Below, in pieces: positions 22,808 through 33,085 of a DNA stretch of 64,000 nt (positions are counted from its first letter, which is position 1; each line of letters opens with the position of its first letter). The translations under genes were made by a program, and so were the position numbers. Location of the stretch: the NCBI GenBank assembly GCA_029959085.1, contig JARWIR010000001.1, forward strand, positions 72,416,899 to 72,480,898. Reading direction: 5' to 3'. Source of the stretch: Nemophila menziesii. Its lineage: Eukaryota; Streptophyta; Magnoliopsida; Boraginales; Hydrophyllaceae. The notes below the pieces were generated by a model. It was not told the origin of the DNA. It was given only the letters and a program-made list of their open reading frames with translations, and made no database searches.

Positions 22808-24139
22808 ATTTTTGAGTTTGGGGTGGGGCTCGTTCCCTCATCCCAATTTTACGTGTTATTTGTTTTAATTGCTTTCAATAAATTAATTAGGAGTTGCGTT
22901 TGATTGTAGAATATCTTAAATGTCCCCATTAAGCATATTTTTGATAAATCTATGATAGTAAATAGTGCAGTTTAGGGGTTAGTATAAAACGCACTTTAAT
23001 TGCATGCAAACATAGGTAATTGATAGGAAGAATTAATGAACAATGCAAAAGAAGTAAACTTGTACTTAAGGAAATTTTTTGGTTTGTAGAACGTGAGATC
23101 CAAATTAGTAGAGACCCTACTTAGGTATGAACTAGAGGCGAGCTATGTATTTAGGAAAATGATAGGGGCAGTTCTTTGTTAGCCATTTGAGACCTTTTTA
23201 GCCTTCTATCCCTTGTATTAATATTATCCGTCTTAGCCCAATTTCAAGCCTTATAGCCGTTCTTTTGTCGCCACAATATAAGCCCATATCCCCTTAGTTT
23301 ATTAGGAATTTCCAAATGACCTGCACTTGAATCACGATCCTGAGACCTGTCTCGAGCTTGAGTTTGGGGTGGTGGGTCCATACTTAGGAAATCATTTTGG
23401 GAGGGAATTATATATGTTTATATTAAGGCACACTTTTAGATGACGATTATTAATTGTAACCCTTTGCCAGGATTGAAAAAAAAAGATGTCAATACAGTAA
23501 GGACCGGGAACCCGGTAACCACAAAACCGGGAACCTGGTCACCACAAAACTGGGAACCCGGTTTGCTTCTATACAAACAAAAAAGTGAAAAAGAAAAATA
23601 AAGAAAGAATAACTTACCCGACAAAGTGGAATCATCTGGGAATCATCTTGTATGTATTGGGTTGAATTGGAGATGCTAAATTAGTGCATCAAATGTTTTG
23701 AATGAGAACATTATTTGAGTGTAAACTCAAGCTCGTGGATAGTTGTTGATGGTAAGTGAGGAGAAAGCCAAAAACTCGCTTCAAATTTACCAAATATACA
23801 TACCATACCGTCCCTAAGCCTACGCTAAAACCGTAAAGTCCTCGTGATTCCTAGATATATGGTTAACTAATAGGGAATATGCTAAGTGGAGCGTTCAAAG
23901 CGAGTAAGGATCGAGGAACACCATATAGCTATCATAATGAGATAAGTACAAGTGTAACATTCTAGCATTGCGACTTTATTTTGATGATTGAGGTTACTTG
24001 TGTTTGATTTTTGCATGTAAGTGTATGTACATATATTAATTCCTACCTTTTGCTATAGATTTATTTTGAGTATTTCTTTGGGTGTATTCATTAGCTTATA
24101 CATTCTTGCATCTACTTTAGGCCCTTGTTTTTAGTTTTA
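22808..24139 (+). other. 3' untranslated region of element A
   Basis: Non-coding. Holds GAGTTTGGGGTG at 22814 and 23360, a near-palindrome GAGACCTGTCTC at 23342-23353, three ACCGGGAACCCGGT-type copies at 23500-23565, and the reverse complement of the conserved GCTTTTGGCTCTCTCCTCACT block at about 23745-23778. The same landmarks in the same order occur in E. Confidence 0.7.
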
Positions 24140-24174
24140 CTTTGTCGGGACGACAGAGGTTTGAGTTGGGGTCT
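24140..24174 (+). promoter_or_regulatory. PPT-proximal hairpin and polypurine tract of element A
   Basis: Hairpin 24140-24158: CTTTGTCG, loop GGA, CGACAGAG (8 pairs, one G.U). Four bases later is GAGTTGGGGTCT (24163-24174), the polypurine tract that primes plus-strand synthesis, directly abutting the 3' LTR. Confidence 0.75.
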
Positions 24175-25756
24175 TGATGTCTCCCATTTTGTTCTAATTA
24201 TATGCCTATAGGAGACATAATTTTTGATGTTTATTTGATTAATTCGATAGACTTTTAGTATTAAATCGTTATATTTCATTTTCCATCCTTGAATTCTAGA
24301 ATTTTTCATTTATTAAGCTTTTGCGCATAAAATCGTTTGTATTAGTATAAACTTTGTAGGTTTCTAATACTAGCAAGGAGAGAAATAAAGAATAGAAGTC
24401 TTAGATCGTGTAAAGAAGTCAAAAGCAAGAAGAAATATCCTGAAGAATTGAAAAATTAGAGCTGCAAATCTAGAAGACTGATGGTAATTGTTGATTTCGA
24501 GCCACTTAAAGATAGATTCAGCCTCTGAGTTGTAAAGAAGATTCGTTCCATATCGAGTTAATAAGGAATTATCAAGTTGAATGAGTCAATTCGGAGTTAA
24601 ATTGAGAACGTTACAGCCGTTTTAGTGAGGGGTGTACACCAGTTACGGGATTTTAGGCTTGAAGAGTGGACTTGGACCATTTAATATTTAATTATTCATT
24701 TAAAATAGCCCAAGTCCGATTTTAGTAGTATAAAAGGATCTTTTGACTTTATTTTTACACACAATTCATTCTACACAAGTCAGAACATCAAAAAGAAAGT
24801 CAGACCAAGGAAGAGAAGAAAGCTAAGAAGCTGGAGAAAGTTATCTTCTCCAAATTCGCAGCCAAATCAATTCCCTAATTAGGTTTTCTATTCTTTTAAT
24901 TATGTACTAAATTATGAATTACTTTATTTCTATTTTTTTAGTTTTTATATCAATAATGAGCTAAATCTTTTAAGTGCTTGAGAATCGCTACATGGGTTGA
25001 ACCCTAATTAATTTAATTAATATTTTCTGATTTGGGATTTTTATAATTTAATTTGAATTGGGCAATTAGTATTGATTATTATGGTGAAACTATTTACTAT
25101 TTTTAATCTGATCATTAGATATATGAATTAGTAATTAAGCTATTCACTTTGGTGAAGAAGTGATCGCCTTGACGGGGGGTTTAATTACGGACATAGGTAA
25201 TAAACGTAAGGTAGAAATTATTGATCCTGACAGACTTAGTTAACCTTATAGCCAATTGGGTAAAAAACTTGACCATTTGAAGGTGGATTATGATCGCCCT
25301 GACGGGGTTTGTAACACCTTAAAATAGCTCCTAAGTACACCCTGACGGGGGTTAGGAGACTCTAGAATCCCGACTATTACTAGTTACCATTTTGACCCTT
25401 AGAAGAAACATTGATTAAGTTATTTCGGAGAAACCCTTACGAAACTCAAGTACTATTTCTCATTCTTGCGTCCACTCATATTTTCTTGCGTCTCATTATT
25501 TGCATTAAATTAGTTTAAGATTTTACTTTATTTGCACTTTAGTCCTTAATAAAAAACAAAACAAATATTTATTCTATTTACTTTTACTTGTCAAATAAAC
25601 AACTATTTCCATTTATTTCATAACACTTTAGTCATATCCAATCCATCCCTTAGATCGAACTCCGGTTTACCGGATATTACTTGGATGACCCGTACACTTG
25701 CGGTACATGTCTTGCCTTTTTAGGTGTGTTAATTTAGAACACACAAGGAGACACCA
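24175..25756 (+). mobile_element. 3' LTR of element A
   Basis: TGATGTCTCCC ... AGACACCA, 1582 bp, parallel to 11768-13311. Main length difference: an extra segment near 24500-24540 absent from the 5' copy. TATA box 24729-24737; leader hairpin 25328-25358. Confidence 0.92.
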
Positions 25757-26591
25757 AGTAGCTAGAATCAGATTAAAACATATAATTCCCAAAGAATCTT
25801 AGTTAGAAAGAAAATAGAATTCATAGATTATACATAATGAAAAACCCAAGCTATAGGAAAATTAGTTCATACGTTAAAGAAATAAACTAAAAGAATGATA
25901 CAAAGATGTCATCTTGCTCTCTTCAATAACTCTAATGATATAAAACTTAAGGACTGATTTATGAGAGGCGAGGATCACTTTACAAAGGTTAAAGGGTGTA
26001 TTTATAGGTGTTTAGAAGACCTAATTCGTTTTCTTGGAGTGGAAGACAAGTAACTTGGACTCCAAGCCCAACTCAAATGCGTAACCCTAAAATATTGAAA
26101 AGGTATTAATCTGCCACTGTTTTGTTTTGGCCATAACTTCTTCGTTTGAACTCCGTTTGACGCATTCCATATGTTGAAACTTATCGTCTCGGAAAGCTCT
26201 ATAACTTTGCTTCAGACAATTCTTCAAAATTCCTACCCAATCTTGAGGTATCATCAATTCTATGGTCGTAGGTGCTGGAATTCAGATTTACTTGGTAACT
26301 TTATCTTTCCATATCTATCTTTTCCTTCATTTATCTCAAATTTCCGTGCATATCTTCTTTCCTGTATCTCTTTAGACTTTATTTGACATATAATTAATTA
26401 CTATATATCTTTAAAGATTCACACTAAATAAATAAATTAAACCCAATATGCTCTAAAAATAATAAATCATTAAATCAAGTCAGGAAATAGAAAAGTCCAA
26501 TAATACATAGGAAAATTCGACTAAAAGACTTTTGAAACACTAAAAATGATGTCTCCAACTAAGATTAAATCATCACAAATGGGAGACATCA
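25757..26591 (-). mobile_element. 3' LTR of element B, proximal part
   Basis: Continues B after the insertion of A (AGTAGCTAGAATCAG, as at 35657). Ends GGGAGACATCA at 26591 with inner arm GATGTCTCC at about 26548. Minus-strand TATA box CACCTATAAATACACC near 26000. Confidence 0.88.
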
Positions 26592-26627
26592 AGACCCCCA
26601 ACTCAAAGTTGTATCGTCCCGATACAA
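26592..26627 (-). promoter_or_regulatory. Polypurine tract and PPT-proximal hairpin of element B
   Basis: On the minus strand: TTGTATCG, loop GGA, CGATACAA (26627-26609), then GAGTTGGGGGTCT (26604-26592) abutting the 3' LTR. Confidence 0.78.
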
Positions 26628-28379
26628 TAAAGACAAAAACAAAGGGAAGTCTCTAAATACACACCTAGGTCAATTAAGCACACTGGTAAAGAAGATAGCA
26701 GAATATATAGAATAGACATAAAACAACTACTAAGAAAATTTCATGTAATAATATTTACAAACTACATACCTGTACACTTGTCATATTTCCAATCAACACG
26801 GCTTGAATTCAAGATTAGATTAGCTTCGCAATGTAAGAAGGAGAGGATCTTTACTCAGTTCACCAAGGAGGCTATAGATTGTTCATCGAATTTTACTAGT
26901 ATCCAAACATCCACTTAACTACTCTCTATTGGCTCAATCACTTCTAGATTACATAACAAAGAATCAAAAGGTCTTTAAGGTTGTAATGTTGGCTTAGGGA
27001 CGGTATGATAAGTATATTTGGATAATTTAGAGTGAGCTTTTGGCTCTCTCCTCACTAGCCCTCAACGAATCACCCTAGAGCTTGAGTTACTCTCATGAAA
27101 CGTTTCTCACTCAACCCGATGATTTTCTTAATGCACAAAGTAGCATCCCCAATATCCCAATATTAAAGCATAAAGATGTTCACATAAAATTCCACTTTGC
27201 CGGTCCAAATATATATATTCTTTTCAAATCAATTTTCCTCTTTTGTATAGCTATGACTCTCTTTTTGATGTTGAGATATCATGCTATTTCTTTTTCATAA
27301 TTTTTTCTTTTTTTTTCATGCTTTTTAGCCTTTTTCATTTACTATTACCCCAGCAAAGGGTTACAATATAAACCTGTGAATCATCATCAATATATAGAAC
27401 ATAGCACAATTAATAAGCTCAAAAATCCCAACCCAATAACAATTCCCATAATGGTGGACCCACCACCCCAAACTCAAGCTCTAAAACAATTGTCTATGCA
27501 TTGTGATTCGAGTGCGGGTCATATGGAAAAGTTCTAAAATCTAAAGGGGTGTGGCTTATAATGTGGTTAAATAAATATGCTTTAGAAAGGCTAAAAGGGG
27601 CTAAGAATGATATAAAATAATAAATGGGACAGCAAGCTAAAAGGCAACAAGGGGCTTATGAAAAAACCTCCTTAATAACTTTCTAAACTATGCAATTTCG
27701 TTATTCTCTTACCTTTAGCACGTTCATCAAATGGGTTCATCAACTAGCTTGGATCTCACGACCTACATACCACTCATGGCTCCCTGAGATCGAACATATT
27801 TTCTATCATTTTTCTAACTAATCTTCTCTTTAATATCAATGTGTGTTTTCCTGCAAATACTCAAAGCATACAAAATAAAATATCTCATAAACATAATACT
27901 TTCTATCATTAACTTGCTGAGCTTATGCTTTTAAGCTATTAAACACACTCTACATCTAATTCCCATGTATCAAAAAATTTAATTTCTACCTAAAAACAGA
28001 AAAAATGGAGATGAGAGACAATGAATCCTCACACCCCCAACTCAAAAATGAGCCGTGTCCCCACGACTCGAAAAAGACTCGAAACAGAAATTAAAATTAG
28101 CAGATAAAGCATATACATAAATGGTACGGAAGAAAGAGAACATACTCTCGAGGCTATTGCCTTGCATTATCGTCATCCAAGATATGATAAACTTGATCTT
28201 TCTTTAATTGCTCAAGGAGTGTCATTATGTGCACTTGATTAACTTTGATTTGTGCCACATCTTCGGCTAAGGAAGTTTGAGCTGCTTTGACTTTGTTTAA
28301 GCGCTCCTCTACCTTCTCTTTCCAAATATGATCCTTTTCTTCTTTTGAAAGTTATGTAATTCTTGCTACTCTAAAAAAT
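26628..28379 (-). other. 3' untranslated region of element B
   Basis: Non-coding. Contains the GCTTTTGGCTCTCTCCTCACT block (27035-27055), minus-strand polypurine-like motifs near 27470 and 28032, and the hairpin 28050-28069. Closely follows the arrangement in D (53862-55480). Confidence 0.65.
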
Positions 28380-29355
28380 TTCTTGATCCAATTGTTGTCA
28401 ATATTTTTCATCATATTATACATTAGCTTCTCTTCTTTACCCGGAATCACATTCGCTTTACGAACAAGGCACGTGATCATAGTAGGACATTTCAAACTAA
28501 AGAATGAAGTAGGAGAGATCGAAAATCACATCATCTCCTCAAAGATCACTTGTTCCACATCCACTTCTCCCCCCTTTAAAAACAATTCAATAAGATTGCG
28601 TTCTACTTAGTTACCTCTGAGTTTCTTAGTGTTCCAAAGACATGTGCTGTAAGGAAATGGTGCCAAACTTTTGTATCTCCTTGGAGGTATTTGTAAGGCC
28701 AAGGTTCTTTCAATTCTCCGTTATTTTCTTTCACTTTCTCCTTATCTAGTACATGCTCAAACAGTAGATTCCAATCAAAAGTCTTGATATTTTCCACCGC
28801 TTCTCTATACTTACATGGTCCAACGAATTTCTTAAACCGAAAGTGGTTTCAAATCTCTTCAACTGTGAAAGAAACTAACTTGCCTCTAACTGGAACACAC
28901 CCATTACTATCTCGGCTAAAGAGGACTAAATAGAAATCGGAAACTAACTCTCTACATAAATTTGATCTTCGCAACATGAATGTATACCAACCCAATCTAT
29001 CACCCATCTCTATGAATCTCTTGTACTCACCTTCTTCAAATACTCTCTCATAAGCCAAAGGAAGTTCCGTTAAGTGTTTCTCTGCTGAAGCTAACATGGC
29101 CTTGGATGCTTCGTTGACCTTGGTCATAGGATTCTCGATTTGTAAAGGTTGTGGTATCCTCCTTATTAAATTGAAACCTTTAGGCTTTATGAATTCACCA
29201 CAGCTAGCTTTCCTTTATTTTGTGAACCTGTTTTACCTTTCAAATTGGAACTTGAACTTTTTCTCAACTGATTTCTTCTCACTAGAACCCAACACTTTAT
29301 TTTGATTCTTCTTCATCTCCCAGACATTAGATAATGTTTCTAGTCTTTTCGTCAT
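28380..29355 (-). pseudogene. ORF2 remnant of element B, divergent type
   Basis: On the minus strand a start MTKRLETLSNVWEMKKNQNK (ATG at 29355) leads into a basic region, a stop near 29233, then open pieces 29127-28849 and 28797-28603. Recognisable: RELVSDFYLVLF, VPVRGKLVSFTVEEI, GDTKVWHHFLTAHVFG and LRNSEVTK. The order of these blocks equals that in the E ORF2 (VREFYEGL, IRKKVVPFSIERI, AKVWSRFVIPTFF, HTSELKK) although few residues agree, so this is a distant relative of the same domain. At least four stops; not functional. Confidence 0.65.
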
Positions 29356-30319
29356 CTCAATTGACCTCCAACTCAAAGCTTTAACCACTCTTGAAATTTG
29401 GAACTCTTGATTATAGGTTGTACAAGCTTTATTTGGGTTAGTAAATGTGTTATGAAGACGATTCTCTATATGGGTAGGATGAATTCTTCCTTGATTGGTG
29501 TGGATATAGGAATTATTGGATGAATTTTGGAAATTTAGGCTTTTGATTCTTGAATTCAAGGTGAATTGATATGATACGGGTGGTTGAATCTTCTTTATAA
29601 TGATGTGGAGAAAGGATTGGATGAATTTTTATGGTGAATGGGTAGTGTTTTGATGTTTGGTGAAGGTTTGATGAAGCTTTAATGGAGTTAGGAGAGGTTT
29701 GAGGAAGAAAGAGAGGCTTAAGGAAAATTTCGTGTAGAAACTAACCTCTTCTTTTAATTCCTGTAATATAGCTTTTCTTTTTGGATTTGTCTGCGCTGTG
29801 CGGTGCACCGAGGAGGGCTGTGGTGTACCGCACCTGAGGGTTCGGAAACCGTGTTCGCGAGTTGTCGACACGGGTTTGAAGAGCTGGTCTTTTTCCTCTC
29901 GCAAATGTACCGTGGTGGAAACCGTGGCCACGGTTCTCGATAATGCAGTGTACCGGAGGTCTGGTGCGGTGTATCACACCTGATTGCTGTTCATACCGTG
30001 GTCGCACTATGAGCCACGGTTTTTTGACCTTCTTCTCGGTATTATCCCGTGGCGAGAACCGTTGCCACAGTTTTTGGGCATCTGCAGTGTACCGCAGGTG
30101 TGGTTAGATTTTGGCCGAGATTTTTATTTTTTCTTTTCCTAACTCGATTTCTTAAGTACCTGAACATCAAAAACACCCATACCTTTCTCAATAATGCAAT
30201 ATCAACTAAAAACAACTAAACTAAACAAATTTTAAAGACATAAAAACATAAAAATTGTGGGTTGTCTCCCGTACAACACTTTTATTTAACGTCATTTAAA
30301 GTTATACGTGTTACCTCTA
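29356..30319 (-). repeat. GC-rich spacer between integrase tail and ORF2 of element B
   Basis: Bases 29790-30100 contain scattered quasi-palindromes: ACCGTGGCCACGGT near 29920, GTGTACCGCA and GCGGTGCACCG words, and CCGTGG/CCACGG pairs. This is the same position as the ACCGGG clusters of A, C and E but a different sequence. The rest is AT-rich. Short open frames here read through the repeats and look spurious. Confidence 0.6.
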
Positions 30320-31078
30320 TCAAGATTTGCGAATATAGCCTCCCCAACAACGAGCAAGGCTATGAACGTCCACTAATCTCCACTTAGTGCCCCTCTTGGG
30401 GATGATATCTATCACCTTAGCTGAAACAACTTCAGTGCCTACAAATGGTCCCATCCACGAGTCTTTGTGACCTCGTGGCCTATTGTCTTATTTGTGGGAT
30501 TTCCATAGAACTTCATGGCCGACTCCAAACTCAATCTTTGGCTCAGTATCCGTATGTTTTGCGTGGATTTTCTCTTTAGGGACTTTGTGATGTGAAAGGC
30601 TGTGAATGATAGGAACGGTGGGATCTGACTTCCTTGGTTTCTTACCACAGATATAGAATGTCTCAGATATATTTTTAGCGTGAAGGGTAACTGTCCCTTC
30701 CTGGACGTTGATTGTGCTCTGGCTTGTGGCCATAAAAGGCCTTCCAAGTATGATTGAAACCTGCTTATCTGCATCGAAATCAAGTATAACAAAGTCAGTG
30801 GCGATGGTGATATTACCTGATCGGACACGAATGTCCTCCGTTGTTTCCCATGTCTTAGTAACTGAGTTGTCAGCAAACTGCAACTTCAGTAGAGCTTTCT
30901 CTGGATTTTGAAGTATAAGTCTATCGAACACCGACTTTGGCATAAGATTCACACTTGAACCCACATCACACATAGCTTTCACCTTGAGAGTACCATTTAT
31001 TTGTATTGGAAGATTAAAGCTTCCAGGATCTTTGAGCTTCAGTGGTAACTTTTTCTCTACTTTTCTCGAGACTCTCAC
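30320..31078 (-). pseudogene. Protease fused to an integrase C-terminal tail (element B)
   Basis: One minus-strand frame of 252 codons. Protease first: LPLKLKDPGSFNLPI, active-site DVGSS in MCDVGSSVNLMPK, ILGRPFM. About 60 residues later it passes straight into EFGVGHEVLWKSHK, a TAA (30490-30488), then RPRGHKDSWMGPFV and ARCWGGYIRKS, which correspond to the C-terminal integrase tail of D and more loosely to that of E. Reverse transcriptase, RNase H and the catalytic integrase are missing without frame loss. The single TAA stands where D has CAA (Gln). Confidence 0.75.
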
Positions 31079-31281
31079 AATCTCTTTCTTGGCTTCTACA
31101 CTTGCTTCTTTCTCTGGAATAATGGTCTAAGCCCTTTCTTCGCAATCTCAACTATTTGGGCGTTGATATTCTCAAGAGTATACGCCTCTACAAATGTCTT
31201 GAGTTCAATGTCACCCTTCGGATTTGTCTCAGGAAGAATTGATGTCACTGTTTGAACTACGGGTGGAGCTTCCACCTTCTT

Positions 31282-33055
31282 TTATTCTTTCTTTTCTTGC
31301 ACAAAAGGTGCAACTTCTATTTTCTCTTTTGAGGCTTCTTCCTCTTTCTCTTTAGCTCTAGCAGCTTGTAATTCCATAACCGATCTAATCTCTTTTTTCA
31401 TATATCTCAGAAGCTGTGTAAATTCAGATTTTTCTGAATCTTCATCCTCATCTCCAGAACAGTTAGAGTCCACGGGGCTAGACTTGGTTGGTTCTTCTTC
31501 AGTTATAGGAACTTCCATGACACTTCCTCCAACATGCGATACTTCCTTATTCTCTTTAATTTCAAGGCAAATAGCCTTACAAGCTTCGAACCCAACATTG
31601 GCATCACCTCCTTCGATAGCCTTCAATTCCTTCGCTTCCATAATATTAGTTAGAACTTTATTCATTTGTTCTACTTGTGTACCTAAAATATGAATTGAAG
31701 CTTCTTGTTCTCTTAACTTCTCGTTCTGTGAATGCATATTAGTGGTCATAAGATCCACAAAATTCTTCAATTGTTGGTCACCCACAACTCCTTGTTGAGG
31801 ATATTAGGGTAAAGCCTTCTGAGGTAAAACATCGGTATATGCGTCATTAACAAGTTGTTGTGGAGGAGTAGGTCGATTATAATTATGATTTCCCTGAAAT
31901 GGAGCTTGACCTCTTGGTTGGAAAGATATATTCTGGGACGAGGTTGATAATGACCTGGATTAGCGACCCCTTGGATTTGTATACTGTATAACCGGTGATC
32001 CCTGTTACCAAATTGATAATTTCCTTGGTTGGATATGAAATAAACAGATGCTGGATTTCCTTCGCACTCTTCCCATGTATGATTCGTGACCCCACATAAT
32101 GGACAACCTTGTGCTTCTTGCACTACATTTGCGGCGGCTAAATTTTTATGCATCTCAAGCTTAATTTTCTAATGCGGCTAATTGAGCTGAGTTTGCAGTT
32201 TCTGCATCTAATCGAAGCGGACTTCTGGTATAGCTCACGAAAGTGGCCAACACCTTTATGTTTCTATAATGTTTTCCATACCTTCGGCGGCTTCTGCAAG
32301 AGTCATGCACATGAAATTTCCCTTTCCAAGATTATCTACCCTCAGTCTAATTTCGACATTAATACCTTGATAAAATATAGCTAATTGTAATGACGGGGTG
32401 TAACCGTGGAGTGCACATCTAGCTAACTTCTGTTGAAACCTTGTCCATGCGTCTCCTACTTCTTCTCCATTCTCTTGACAAAACTTAGCAAGCTCGCTCT
32501 AATCTTTGAGTCTCATACTCTTCGGATAAAATTGGTTAAAGAATGCAGCTTGAAGTTATGCCCATGTATTAATTGTACCTGGTGGTTGTCTATCTAACCA
32601 ATCACCAGCTTTGCCGGGCAGAAAGAACGAAAACATGTGACAATACAGTTGCTCGCGTGTAATGCCTGGAGTAACATAGGCATCTCAAATCTGCATGAAC
32701 TTCTGAATCGCTCTTACCGGATCTTGAACTGCTGCACCACTATAGAGTCCGAAATTCTGAAATTGACTGAGCATGCCTGGATCGGGGCTGAACTTGATAT
32801 TCTGGATCTCTGGAGGACGATAACCTAATGGTTGAACTTGAAAGGGTGCTCCTATGCCTGGAATATTTTATTCAATTCCGTTATTTTTCTGTTATCTCCT
32901 GGTGGTGGTGGTACTTGGCCTAAAGGACCAAGTGGTGGATCTACTCCTTGTTGAATTTCTGACATAACTCTTCTTTGGCTTCTTTCTTCTTTGATACGCA
33001 TGTTATAATCTCTGAAGCTCCCTTTGGGCTCCGAGAGAGGAGGCCAAGGATGCAC
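31282..33055 (-). pseudogene. gag: gag of element B (broken)
   Basis: Starts at the ATG at 33055 (MHPWPPLSEPKGSFRDYNMR). Pieces in several frames show the capsid-like domain (FMQI*DAYVTPGITREQLY, FQQKLARCALHGYT) and a zinc knuckle CPLCGVTNHTWEEC near 32085, then a coiled-coil-like tail (31785-31282) with QNEKLREQEASIHILG and an acidic stretch. Multiple stops and frameshifts. Confidence 0.75.
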
Positions 33056-33085
33056 TGCTAAAACCTGAAAAAGACTAAAGCAAAC

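Larger units (their letters stand above)
11768..25756 (+). mobile_element. Element A, full-length but decayed Athila-like retrotransposon
   Basis: Plus-strand element of 13,989 bp with duplications AGTAG at 11763-11767 and 25757-25761. Order: 5' LTR 11768-13311, PBS 13318-13335, gag, pol, solo-LTR insertion 18942-20331, repeat-rich spacer, ORF2, untranslated region with two hairpins, polypurine tract 24163-24174, 3' LTR 24175-25756. All coding parts are broken. The two LTRs are clearly more diverged than those of E. Confidence 0.92.

Noticed and set aside
29629..30007. Open frames of 88-100 codons at 29629-30007 as genes
   Set aside because: They read through the GC-rich repeat of the B spacer in two frames at once and match nothing.
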